A stretch of DNA of 15,997 nt from Clostridiales bacterium (GTDB taxonomy: Bacteria; Bacillota; Clostridia; Christensenellales; UMGS416): contig JAAYXU010000109.1 in the NCBI GenBank assembly GCA_012515725.1, positions 1-15,997 on the forward strand. Reading direction: 5' to 3'. How positions within the stretch are numbered: position 1 is the stretch's first letter; every line of letters starts with the position of its first letter. Shown here piece by piece: positions 7,238 to 14,167 of this stretch. Below the pieces are notes generated by a model, which saw only the letters and a list, made by a program, of their open reading frames with translations, made no database searches and had not been told where the DNA came from. The position numbers were made by a program, and so were the translations under genes.

Positions 7238-7267
7238 ATTACAGCCCTCCTTCGGATTGATGGTGCC

Positions 7268-7296
7268 AGTATAAGGCAAACGAATGTTAAGCGCAA
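7268..7296 (-). promoter_or_regulatory. promoter of the rsgA leader
   Basis: On the minus strand TTGCGC (7296-7291), a 17-nt spacer and TATACT (7273-7268) are present. The -35 is weak and the -10 good. It lies just downstream of the ABC-operon terminator, so a fresh start is needed here to transcribe the leader and rsgA. Confidence 0.55.
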
Positions 7297-7305
7297 TACC
7301 TTCCT

Positions 7306-7337
7306 TAAAAAAGGCGGCTCTCAACCGAAAGCCGCCT
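7306..7337 (-). terminator. intrinsic terminator of the ABC exporter operon
   Basis: On the minus strand AGGCGGCT (7337-7330) pairs with AGCCGCCT (7319-7312) across a 10-nt loop and is followed by TTTTTT. It begins about 10 nt after the stop of the second ABC gene. Confidence 0.85.
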
Positions 7338-7347
7338 CATTCTTTTA

Positions 7348-9195
7348 TTATGACTGCCCCGCAGCCGCTCCGGCCAGCAGCGCCCGCTCCTTTTCCTCGA
7401 CGAACTGGTTCGTGTACAGCTCATAGTAGTGCCCGCGCGCGGCCAGCAGTTCCCTGTGGGTTCCGCTCTCTATGACCCGGCCCTTTTCGATGACCATTAT
7501 GCGATCTGCGTTGCGAATGGTCGAGAGACGGTGCGCGATGATGAAACTGGTACGCCCCGCGAGCACCTTCTCGATGGCGGCCTGTATCCGCACCTCGGTC
7601 TCGGTGTCGATGGAGCTTGTCGCCTCGTCCAGCACGAAGAGCGCGGGCGCGGCCACGATGGCCCGGGCAAACGATATTAGCTGCTTTTCGCCTGTCGAAA
7701 GGCGGCTCCCGCCCTCGCCCACCGGCGTATCGTAGCCTTTTTCCAGACGGCTGATGAATCCGTCCGCGCCCACCAGACGGGCGGCCCGCTCGATCTCCTC
7801 GTCGGTCGCGTCGAGCTTTCCGTAGCGTATGTTTTCACGGATCGTGCCCGAGAAAAGGTGGGGCGACTGAAGCACATACCCGAGGTTCGAGTGCAGCCAC
7901 AGCTGCGAGCGCTCCCGGTAGTCCACGCCGTCTATGAGTATCCGTCCGGCGGTAGGCTCGTAGAAGCGGCACAGCAGGTTAACGATAGTGCTCTTGCCGC
8001 TGCCGGTCTCTCCGACCAGCGCGATGGTCTGCCCGGCCGGAACCTCTAGGCTGAAGTCCTCGAGCACCTTCTCGCCCTGCTTGTACTGGAAGGATACGTT
8101 CTCGAACGTAACCTCGCCCGTGAGGGGCGGCCAGTTTTCGCGTTTGGGCTCGAACGAGTCTCCGAAACGCTTAAGAACCTCGGGCGTGTCGCTGATCTCG
8201 GGCTGGTTTTCCAGCAGGCCTATCACCCGCTCGGCCGCCGCCTGCGAGTTCTGCAGCTCCGCGAATATCATAGCGATATGGCGCACCGGCTCAAAAAACA
8301 TATTCGACAGGCTCAGGAAGAACGAAAGCTCCCCGAGACTCAAGCCCATTACCTGCACCTGCCATCCGCCCAGCCACAGCACCGCGCCGGTAGCGAGCGA
8401 TCCCAGCGTCATGACGATGGGCATGAAAAGCGCCGAGTAATGCGCCGCCCTGATCGCGCTTTCGCGCATCGACCCCGAAAGACGGGTGAATTCGCCAAAG
8501 TTGCCGTCCTCGCGCACCAGCGTCTTGGTCGTCCGCGCGCCCATGATCCCCTCGTTGAACGCGCCGGTGATACGGCTTCCCAGCTTGCGCACGTTGCGCT
8601 GGTGGGTCAGTATCCGCTTCTGGAATATAAGCGACAGCGCCGTCAGCGGCGGCAGTATCGCGAGCATCACGAGCGCCAGACGCCAGTTGAATATAAACAT
8701 GCTTACGAGCGATATCACCATGAATCCGAATCCCCAGCACAGGTCCACCAGCGACCAGGCCACGGTGTCGGCCAGGCGGCTCGAGTCCGAGGTCATGCGG
8801 GCCATTATGTACCCGACAGGCGTCTTGTCGTAGTAGGAGAAGGACAGCTCCTGCAGCCTGTGAAAGCTGTCCCGCCGTATGTCGTGGCATATGCCCGCCT
8901 CGACATGACCGGCATTGTATATAAATGTAAAGACGCAGGTCGACGAAATCACGATGAGCACGAGAGATATGGCGATGTACCAGCCCATGCCATCCCACCG
9001 GCCCGGAGTGATGAACGTGTCGATCGCGTATCCATTAAGGTACGGCCCTACCACGTCGGCCATGGCCACGACCGCCATCGCCAGTAGCGTCATCGCGACC
9101 GACCGGCGGTGCGGCCTCGTGTAGGATAGCAGCTTTTTCCAGGTGCTCCACTGCACCTTGCTTTGCGTAAATTCCTCTTCCTGTATGGCGCTCAT
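7348..9195 (-). CDS. ABC exporter half-transporter, BmrD-like subunit
   Basis: This 615-aa type IV exporter half has a membrane domain with about six helices (roughly 30-330) and a nucleotide-binding domain. It pairs with the preceding gene as a heterodimeric drug or lipid exporter. Motifs: Walker A GETGSGKST (395-403), Q-loop Q443, signature LSTGE (499-503, not LSGGQ), Walker B LFVLDE with catalytic E524, H-loop H555. The altered signature and intact glutamate are what is expected of the BmrD/TM288-type partner: its signature completes the degenerate ATP site formed by the other subunit. The ATG overlaps the upstream ABC stop by 4 nt, so translation is coupled. A terminator follows directly. 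The substrate cannot be read from sequence; multidrug export is inferred from the family and the upstream attenuator. Confidence 0.93.
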   Translation of the reverse strand: MSAIQEEEFTQSKVQWSTWKKLLSYTRPHRRSVAMTLLAMAVVAMADVVGPYLNGYAIDTFITPGRWDGMGWYIAISLVLIVISSTCVFTFIYNAGHVEAGICHDIRRDSFHRLQELSFSYYDKTPVGYIMARMTSDSSRLADTVAWSLVDLCWGFGFMVISLVSMFIFNWRLALVMLAILPPLTALSLIFQKRILTHQRNVRKLGSRITGAFNEGIMGARTTKTLVREDGNFGEFTRLSGSMRESAIRAAHYSALFMPIVMTLGSLATGAVLWLGGWQVQVMGLSLGELSFFLSLSNMFFEPVRHIAMIFAELQNSQAAAERVIGLLENQPEISDTPEVLKRFGDSFEPKRENWPPLTGEVTFENVSFQYKQGEKVLEDFSLEVPAGQTIALVGETGSGKSTIVNLLCRFYEPTAGRILIDGVDYRERSQLWLHSNLGYVLQSPHLFSGTIRENIRYGKLDATDEEIERAARLVGADGFISRLEKGYDTPVGEGGSRLSTGEKQLISFARAIVAAPALFVLDEATSSIDTETEVRIQAAIEKVLAGRTSFIIAHRLSTIRNADRIMVIEKGRVIESGTHRELLAARGHYYELYTNQFVEEKERALLAGAAAGQS

Positions 9196-11006
9196 ACCGA
9201 AATCGCCTCTCTTTCCATATCAGCCTCCAGGCTGGCCTGCAGCGACCAGACCCGGCGGTACAGTCCGTCTGTGTTGATAAGCTCCTCATGGGTTCCCTGC
9301 TGTGTCAGCCTGCCGTCCTCCAGCACCAGTATCCGGTCGGCCTCCTTGAGCGTGGAGATCCGATGCGAGATTATAAATGTCGTGATTCCCTTGCGGCGGC
9401 GGCGCAGTTCACTGCGGATTATCGCGTCGGTATGGGTATCCACCGCCGACAGCGAGTCGTCGAATATAAGCACGTCGCAGTCGCGTATGATCGTACGCGC
9501 GATAGCGACCCGCTGCTTCTGGCCGCCCGACAGCGTTACGCCCCGCTCGCCCACCAGCGTGTCGTATCCCTTTTCGAACTCCTCGACCACGTCGTGCAGG
9601 CAGGCTACCCGGGCCGCGTCGGCCACTTCCTCGTCGCATATGCTGTCCTTGGTGATTCCTATGTTCTCGCGGATCGTACGCGAGTAAAGGAACGGCTCCT
9701 GCAGCACGATACCCACCCGGCGTCGCAGATGCGCCTTGTCGATGCGGCGGATATCGACTCCTCCGATCGTTATGCGTCCCTCGTCAGCGTCGTACAGGCG
9801 CTGCATGAGGTGCATGATCGTGGATTTACCGCTTCCGGTCGTGCCCAGCAGGGCCACCGTTTCACCGGCCTTCACCGTGAATGAAAGCTCGCGCAGCACC
9901 GGCTCTTTGTCGTCGTATCCAAACGTCACGCGGTCGAACACGATGTCCCGGTCGATGGGCGGGGCCTGGGGATCGTCTCCCGAGTCCTCGGCGGGCGTTT
10001 TGAGCACCTCGTCGATGCGGCCCATCGCGATGAGCATCCTGCCCATGTCCGAGAGCACCCGTCCGAACTGCCTGACCGGCCAGAGCAGCATCCCCACATA
10101 GCTGTTGAAAACGATGTAATCACCCAGCGTGATAGCGCCGCTGGCCGCGTACCAGACGCCCACCAGCAGAGTGACCAGCTGCTGGATTATGACTATCATA
10201 TCAGAGCTGCTCCAGAAGAACGCGAAGAACCGCGTCAGACGTATGCTCTTGTCCCGGATATCGCGGTTGGCGACGCTGAATTTCGCAAGCTCGAAGCGTT
10301 CCCGCCCGAACGCGCGCACGACGCGCACCCCTGTCAGATTCTCCTGCATTACGGTCGAGAGGTGGCCGTCGGCCTCCTCTACCACTGCAAACTGCTTCTG
10401 TATGCGCTTAAAGAACCACATGCACGACGCCACGATGAACGGTATGAGCGCCAGAGAATACAGCGTCATCAGCGGATGGATGGAGAGCAGTATTCCAAGA
10501 GCCAGCGCCAGCATGACGATCATGCGCACCGCCTGTATGAACTGCGCCGAGAAGAACCGCCTTACGGTTTCGACGTCGGTCGTAGAGCGCTGTATGAGGT
10601 CGCCCGTCTCGGCCTTCACATGGTAGTCGTACGGGAGCCTCTGCAGATGGTCGTAAAGGCGGTTTCGCATACTGCGCGCCACCGTCTCGGCGCCCATTGA
10701 CACGGTGCGGCCCCGCAGGAACATGAAAACTCCCTGCAGCAGCATCACGCATACGAGCAGCACGCCCGGTATCCACAGGTTCCGCGCCAGCATCGGCGCG
10801 CCGCCCAGCCCTTCTATCCACTGGGCGATAAAAGCCGGAGCCCGAAGCGGCTTGCCATTGAGTCCGTAGTCGACGGTGTTTGATATGATAAGCGGCATGG
10901 CAAAGGCAAAGCACTCTGTCAGCAGCGAGCTGGCGACCGCGATCAGGTAGTACATACGCGCTCCGCTCATAAAGCCCCAAAGCGCTTTGAGCCTGTATCG
11001 GTTCAT
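9192..11006 (-). CDS. ABC exporter half-transporter, BmrC-like subunit with degenerate ATP site
   Basis: This 604-aa half-transporter is first in the operon. The membrane domain spans about 15-330 and is followed by the nucleotide-binding domain. Motifs: Walker A GTTGSGKST (388-396), Q-loop Q436, canonical signature LSGGQ (492-496), Walker B LIFDD (513-517), H-loop H548. Residue 517 is Asp where active ABC proteins have the catalytic Glu. This is the mark of the degenerate-site subunit in heterodimers such as BmrC of BmrCD or TM287. Together with LSTGE in the partner it gives one full and one degenerate ATP site. The ATG at 11006 has AAGGAGG about 5 nt upstream. It is preceded by a leader peptide and attenuator (11031-11293), so expression is probably set by premature termination. 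Confidence 0.93.
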   Translation of the reverse strand: MNRYRLKALWGFMSGARMYYLIAVASSLLTECFAFAMPLIISNTVDYGLNGKPLRAPAFIAQWIEGLGGAPMLARNLWIPGVLLVCVMLLQGVFMFLRGRTVSMGAETVARSMRNRLYDHLQRLPYDYHVKAETGDLIQRSTTDVETVRRFFSAQFIQAVRMIVMLALALGILLSIHPLMTLYSLALIPFIVASCMWFFKRIQKQFAVVEEADGHLSTVMQENLTGVRVVRAFGRERFELAKFSVANRDIRDKSIRLTRFFAFFWSSSDMIVIIQQLVTLLVGVWYAASGAITLGDYIVFNSYVGMLLWPVRQFGRVLSDMGRMLIAMGRIDEVLKTPAEDSGDDPQAPPIDRDIVFDRVTFGYDDKEPVLRELSFTVKAGETVALLGTTGSGKSTIMHLMQRLYDADEGRITIGGVDIRRIDKAHLRRRVGIVLQEPFLYSRTIRENIGITKDSICDEEVADAARVACLHDVVEEFEKGYDTLVGERGVTLSGGQKQRVAIARTIIRDCDVLIFDDSLSAVDTHTDAIIRSELRRRRKGITTFIISHRISTLKEADRILVLEDGRLTQQGTHEELINTDGLYRRVWSLQASLEADMEREAISV

Positions 11007-11030
11007 AGAATCCTCCTTGCCCGCGGCGGC

Positions 11031-11065
11031 AAAAAGCCGCAGGCGTCTTTTCTTGCCTGCGGCTT
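11031..11065 (-). terminator. attenuator terminator hairpin
   Basis: Stem 11065-11055 with 11044-11034, loop AAGAAAAGAC, followed by a T run at 11035-11031. It lies 24 nt upstream of the first ABC gene start and would cut transcription before the operon when formed. Confidence 0.85.
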
Positions 11066-11098
11066 ATATATAACGCCGCAGGCGGATGCCTGCGGCGT
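11031..11098 (-). promoter_or_regulatory. four-arm transcription attenuator of the ABC exporter operon
   Basis: On the minus strand there are four arms: arm 1 ACGCCGCAGGC (11098-11088), arm 2 GCCTGCGGCGT (11083-11073), arm 3 AAGCCGCAGGC (11065-11055) and arm 4 GCCTGCGGCTT (11044-11034). Arms 1:2 form an 11-bp hairpin with an ATCC loop. Arms 3:4 form an 11-bp terminator followed by T. Arms 2:3 share a 9-bp complementarity (GCCTGCGGC/GCCGCAGGC) and would form an antiterminator. This is the layout of trp-type and drug-induced attenuators. A ribosome held near the end of the leader ORF, whose stop lies 14 nt before arm 1, could block arm 1 and favour 2:3. The pairing is seen directly; the mechanism is inferred. 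Confidence 0.8.
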
Positions 11099-11112
11099 CT
11101 GAACTGATCGAA

Positions 11113-11211
11113 TCAGCGCAAACGGACAGGCCGGTTCCAGGACACACCACTCCCAAAAATCGCAGTACGAACGGCGATCAACGCGGTATAGTGCCCTCTT
11201 GTCTTAGTCAT
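11113..11211 (-). CDS. 32-aa leader peptide of the ABC exporter operon
   Basis: A complete ORF begins MTKTRGHYTALIAVRT and ends WNRPVRLR before TGA. It has AAAGGAGG about 9 nt before ATG and lies about 47 nt downstream of the predicted transcription start and 14 nt upstream of the attenuator. It should act in cis as a ribosome sensor rather than as a product, like bmrB ahead of bmrCD in Bacillus subtilis. The last three residues Arg-Leu-Arg match the +X+ type motif at which macrolide-bound ribosomes stall (for example in ErmDL). Whether that is functional here is inference. I know no named homologue. Confidence 0.7.
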   Translation of the reverse strand: MTKTRGHYTALIAVRTAIFGSGVSWNRPVRLR

Positions 11212-11241
11212 GGATTCCGGCCTCCTTTCAGTCATAGTTAG

Positions 11242-11256
11242 GCGGAGCAACTCCGC
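11242..11256 (-). promoter_or_regulatory. 5'-end hairpin of the ABC leader transcript
   Basis: GCGGAG (11256-11251) and CTCCGC (11247-11242) form a 6-bp stem with a TTG loop, almost at the predicted 5' end of the transcript and just upstream of the leader Shine-Dalgarno. It may protect the RNA end. Confidence 0.4.
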
Positions 11257-11264
11257 ACCACGAT

Positions 11265-11293
11265 ATGATAGCAAATGTTGGGACGCTTTGCAA
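11265..11293 (-). promoter_or_regulatory. promoter of the ABC leader and operon
   Basis: TTGCAA (11293-11288), a 17-nt spacer and TATCAT (11270-11265) are present, with TG at 11273-11272 forming an extended -10. The start is expected near 11258. The AT-rich DNA just upstream (11298-11325) could act as an UP element. Confidence 0.7.
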
Positions 11294-11375
11294 TCGTTTT
11301 TTTTAAAATTTATAAAATTTCCTGCTAAGGAATATGAAGATGGCGGAGCGGGCCCCCTCCGTTCGTTTCCGGGCG

Positions 11376-11408
11376 AAAAAAATGCGCGGCGGGACGCTCC
11401 GTCCCGCC
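11376..11408 (-). terminator. terminator of the sugar operon
   Basis: On the minus strand GGCGGGACG (11408-11400) pairs with CGTCCCGCC (11396-11388) around a 3-nt GAG loop. After GCGCA comes a run of seven T (11382-11376). It lies 13 nt after the ROK kinase stop. Confidence 0.8.
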
Positions 11409-11421
11409 GACACCGATGAAT

Positions 11422-12321
11422 TTATCCGGCCACGCAGCGCTTAAGGTGCGCGAACGCGCCCCGAAGCGGGGTACCGGTAAAATCGAGCGCCGGAAGAATA
11501 GCCTTGAGCGCCCGGGTCCCCGCAAGCGCCTGCCGCAGCTCCGCCTCGAATAGATCGAAAGATCGCGCTATCTGTCCGCCCGCGACCAGGCACTCGACCT
11601 CATACTGCTCGAGCACAGGCCGCAGTATCTCGCCCAGCATCGCGCCGGTCTGCGCGAACACGCGCCGCGCCGCCGCGTCTCCAGCCCTCGCCCGCTCCGC
11701 GATGTCCACAACGTCCACGGTCTGCCCGCCGGGGACCTCGGCGGCGTAGCGCGCGATGATTCCCCGGCGCGCTACATATTCCTCGGCGATGCCGTCCCGG
11801 TAGGGCTGCTTATACAGGCTTACGCCGGGCCCGCCCTGCGGGTTTTTGAGTATCGTGCCGCCCACGCACAGCGAGAACCCGAGCCCCGTGCCCAGCATCA
11901 CCGCGGCCACACTCCGGTAGCCGCTCATGCGCGGCTCCATGAGGAGCCCGAGCATGTAGGCGGTCGAGTCGTGCACGAAGCACACCGGCACGTCGCCCAG
12001 CCCGTCGGTCAGCCACGGCCGGATCGGTATACCCTTTATCGCCGCGTATTTATGGTCCGTCATATAGCGGCCGCCCTCGTAGTCGAAGGGCCCCGGCGTG
12101 CTGACGCCCACGCCAGTGACGCGCAATCCCGCTTCATCCGCCTTCTTTGCGATGCCCCGCGCCAGACCGCGGAAGCTTGCCTCTATTTCCGGTGCGGAGC
12201 CGGACGAGTCTACGCGCGTCTCCCCGGGCTCTCCCAGAAATTCACCCGCCGGTGTGAGCAGCGCCGATTTTATAAACGTGCCGCCCACGTCCACGGCGGC
12301 GCAGCAATCACCCCGCGTCAT
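11422..12321 (-). CDS. ROK-family-like sugar kinase lacking the zinc motif
   Basis: This 299-aa protein has an actin-like ATPase fold expected to phosphorylate a sugar with ATP. Visible: the phosphate-1 loop DVGGTFIK (11-18); the GVGVSTPGPFD segment (70-80); HDSTAYMLG with D118 at the catalytic base position; phosphate-2 loop GTGLG (144-148); and an adenosine-loop-like VAGGQIA (247-253). The usual ROK zinc site CXCGXXGCXE and the GEIGH segment are missing. Their place holds GVSLYKQPYRDGIAEEYVARRG (about 166-187, split here by the family-typical loop). Last gene of the cassette, its ATG overlaps the end of the 613-aa gene by 14 nt. Which sugar it phosphorylates is unknown. Alternative: a ROK relative with a regulatory role, less likely since no HTH is present. 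Confidence 0.82.
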   Translation of the reverse strand: MTRGDCCAAVDVGGTFIKSALLTPAGEFLGEPGETRVDSSGSAPEIEASFRGLARGIAKKADEAGLRVTGVGVSTPGPFDYEGGRYMTDHKYAAIKGIPIRPWLTDGLGDVPVCFVHDSTAYMLGLLMEPRMSGYRSVAAVMLGTGLGFSLCVGGTILKNPQGGPGVSLYKQPYRDGIAEEYVARRGIIARYAAEVPGGQTVDVVDIAERARAGDAAARRVFAQTGAMLGEILRPVLEQYEVECLVAGGQIARSFDLFEAELRQALAGTRALKAILPALDFTGTPLRGAFAHLKRCVAG

Positions 12322-14149
12322 GCTCGTAGCCCTGCTTGAGCAGGGTCTTGTGGACGACGACCGGTCCGTCGCTTTCGTTTATGATCTCGTAGCGTCCGAA
12401 CGAAGCGGGAACCACGACGATGTCGAGATATCGCTGCACGAAGAATCGCGTGGGATCGGTGAGCGAGCGTATCACGACCCGCTCGCCGTCCACCAGCGTG
12501 AGCACGTGAAAGCGGTCGCGCGTGTCGTCCTCGATCCGCCGCTCGAATCGCAGGTTGCGCAGCGAGAAGTACAGTAGATCGTGCTCACCTACGATGAGCT
12601 CCTCCCAGCCGTCGCCCTTGCGGACGCTGCGGGGCTCGTGCGCGATGTTGTCGCGGACCCAGCCTGCCCGCCGCTCGCGCCGCAGCACCTTGTCCCCGTG
12701 GTATGTATGGATGGGCCGGAGTGTCCCGTCGAGATCGGCGCGCAGGTAGTCGTACATCTTATATGTATAGGAGCCGATAGTCAGGCTGCCGATTTCCAGT
12801 ACTACCTGGTTTCGTCCCGAAGAGTGTATCGTGCCCCCCGGTATCATTACCTGGGTCCCGGGCTTAGAGGGCACGCTGTTGAGATACCGCTCGTAGTCGA
12901 CGCTCTCGCGGTACCGTTCGGAGCGGCGCGCGTCGGCGATGAACTGCTCTACGTCGGCGTCCTCCTTGAATCCGAGATAGGTTTTCGCGCCCTGACCGGT
13001 CTCAACGACATAGTAGCTCTCGTCCTGGCGGCCCAGCTCATTGTAGTTGGTCACAGCGTAGTCGCCGCCCGGATGCACCTGTATGGACATGTTGCCGCTC
13101 GAGTGCCATGTGTCGTCGTAGTTAAACCGTATCGGGAAGTAGCCCCCGAATTTTTTTACACACTCCGTACCCATGAGCGCCTCGCCGCGCGCCTGTACGA
13201 ACGTATAGTACGGAAACTCGGTGCGCACTCCGTTCTGCTCGGTTACTACCGATACCTCCATGGGTATCATGTCGAATACCCACGCGCAGTTTTTCATCGT
13301 ATCGGGCAGCTTGCGTATCTTTGTGATATAGTGGCCGCCCCAGACTCCTTCCAGGTATACGGGCTTGCAGCGAAGCGGCTGGCCTACCAGCGCGTCAAAT
13401 AGCGCGTTGACGGTTTCGATGGGCATGAGCTGCAGATTAGCGGGATCGTCGCCGTTCATATAGTAGTCGATATGGCCGCCGCGCATTAGCTCGCCGCGAA
13501 GGCTGTTGGATACCTCGAAGTCCACATAGTAGCACCGGCGCATCGCCCGCTTGAACGGACGGGCAGTCCGGTCCCCGAGGTTGCGGACACGGCCGCCCCG
13601 TACGTTGAGCGTGATCGTTAGGGGCGTCACGTCTATAAACATTTTGATATCCGCGTGTGCCCGCAGCGCCGGTATGAGCGCTCCGTTTCCGTATACGATT
13701 AGCACGCCGTTTCCGTTTTTTCCGAACGACTGCATACGCCCGGCCAGTCCGTCGATCGCGTCGCCGCGCATCAGGCCCTCGTATCCGCCCCCGTACAGCT
13801 TGCCAAAGAGCAGCACCGGATCCTTTTCAAGATCCTCGGGCAGGAACTCACTGAGCTGCTCCTCGAGCGCGTCCGCGTCCTTATAGAGGCATTCCGCGCT
13901 GACGCTCGTTACCGGTATACCGGCGGTCGAGAGCGCCTGCTCGAGCGCGGTGACCCACTCTTTAAACGGAGCGCTGATCGCGCCGTCGATGCCAACGACC
14001 GCGCGCTTCATGCCCGACAGCCGGGCCGCCATCGCCTTTGCCGCAGCCACGTTGCCCGCGGTGATGGCACTCGTGTGCCGCTCGTCTACTGTGAGCGCGT
14101 TGACGGCGTTCGGGTCGTGATAGGGAAAGGGGTTGAACATAAAACTCAT
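12308..14149 (-). CDS. class I mannose-6-phosphate isomerase-type cupin with large N-terminal domain
   Basis: This is a 613-aa protein. The C-terminal half (about 335-490) is a ManA-type cupin with likely zinc ligands Q357 and H359 in SIQVHPGGDYA, E377 in GRQDESYYV and H442 in PGGTIHSSG. The H-to-E spacing of 18 residues is like short Firmicute ManA proteins. The N-terminal half (about 1-330) is not part of normal ManA. It has VVGIDGAISAPFKEW (51-65), which resembles a P-loop kinase strand-loop but lacks GKS/T, and later strands LIVYGNGAL and MFIDVTPLTITLNVRGG that recall a uridine-kinase-like fold. After the cupin comes a further beta-rich segment to 613. The ATG at 14149 has GGGAG about 10 nt upstream and begins 18 nt after the isomerase stop. 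Probably it isomerises a sugar or sugar phosphate in the cassette. The exact substrate and the job of the N-terminal half are unknown. Confidence 0.78.
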   Translation of the reverse strand: MSFMFNPFPYHDPNAVNALTVDERHTSAITAGNVAAAKAMAARLSGMKRAVVGIDGAISAPFKEWVTALEQALSTAGIPVTSVSAECLYKDADALEEQLSEFLPEDLEKDPVLLFGKLYGGGYEGLMRGDAIDGLAGRMQSFGKNGNGVLIVYGNGALIPALRAHADIKMFIDVTPLTITLNVRGGRVRNLGDRTARPFKRAMRRCYYVDFEVSNSLRGELMRGGHIDYYMNGDDPANLQLMPIETVNALFDALVGQPLRCKPVYLEGVWGGHYITKIRKLPDTMKNCAWVFDMIPMEVSVVTEQNGVRTEFPYYTFVQARGEALMGTECVKKFGGYFPIRFNYDDTWHSSGNMSIQVHPGGDYAVTNYNELGRQDESYYVVETGQGAKTYLGFKEDADVEQFIADARRSERYRESVDYERYLNSVPSKPGTQVMIPGGTIHSSGRNQVVLEIGSLTIGSYTYKMYDYLRADLDGTLRPIHTYHGDKVLRRERRAGWVRDNIAHEPRSVRKGDGWEELIVGEHDLLYFSLRNLRFERRIEDDTRDRFHVLTLVDGERVVIRSLTDPTRFFVQRYLDIVVVPASFGRYEIINESDGPVVVHKTLLKQGYEHDAG

Positions 14150-14167
14150 ATTGATATGGCTCCCATC

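Larger units (their letters stand above)
7079..7261 (-). ncRNA. candidate leader RNA or small RNA upstream of rsgA
   Basis: The stretch from the predicted start near 7261 to the terminator at 7079 would give an RNA of about 183 nt. It contains the 10-codon ORF and then a foldable segment. Predicted pairings: GTGATC (7191-7186) with GATCAC (7134-7129); GGCA (7185-7182) with TGCC (7152-7149); CCCGGGC (7177-7171) with GCGCGGG (7166-7160) with one G-G mismatch. GTACGC (7146-7141) can also pair with GCGTAC (7112-7107), which is incompatible with a simple nested fold. I recognise no known riboswitch consensus. It could be an attenuator for rsgA or an independent small RNA. All pairings were found by eye. 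Confidence 0.45.
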
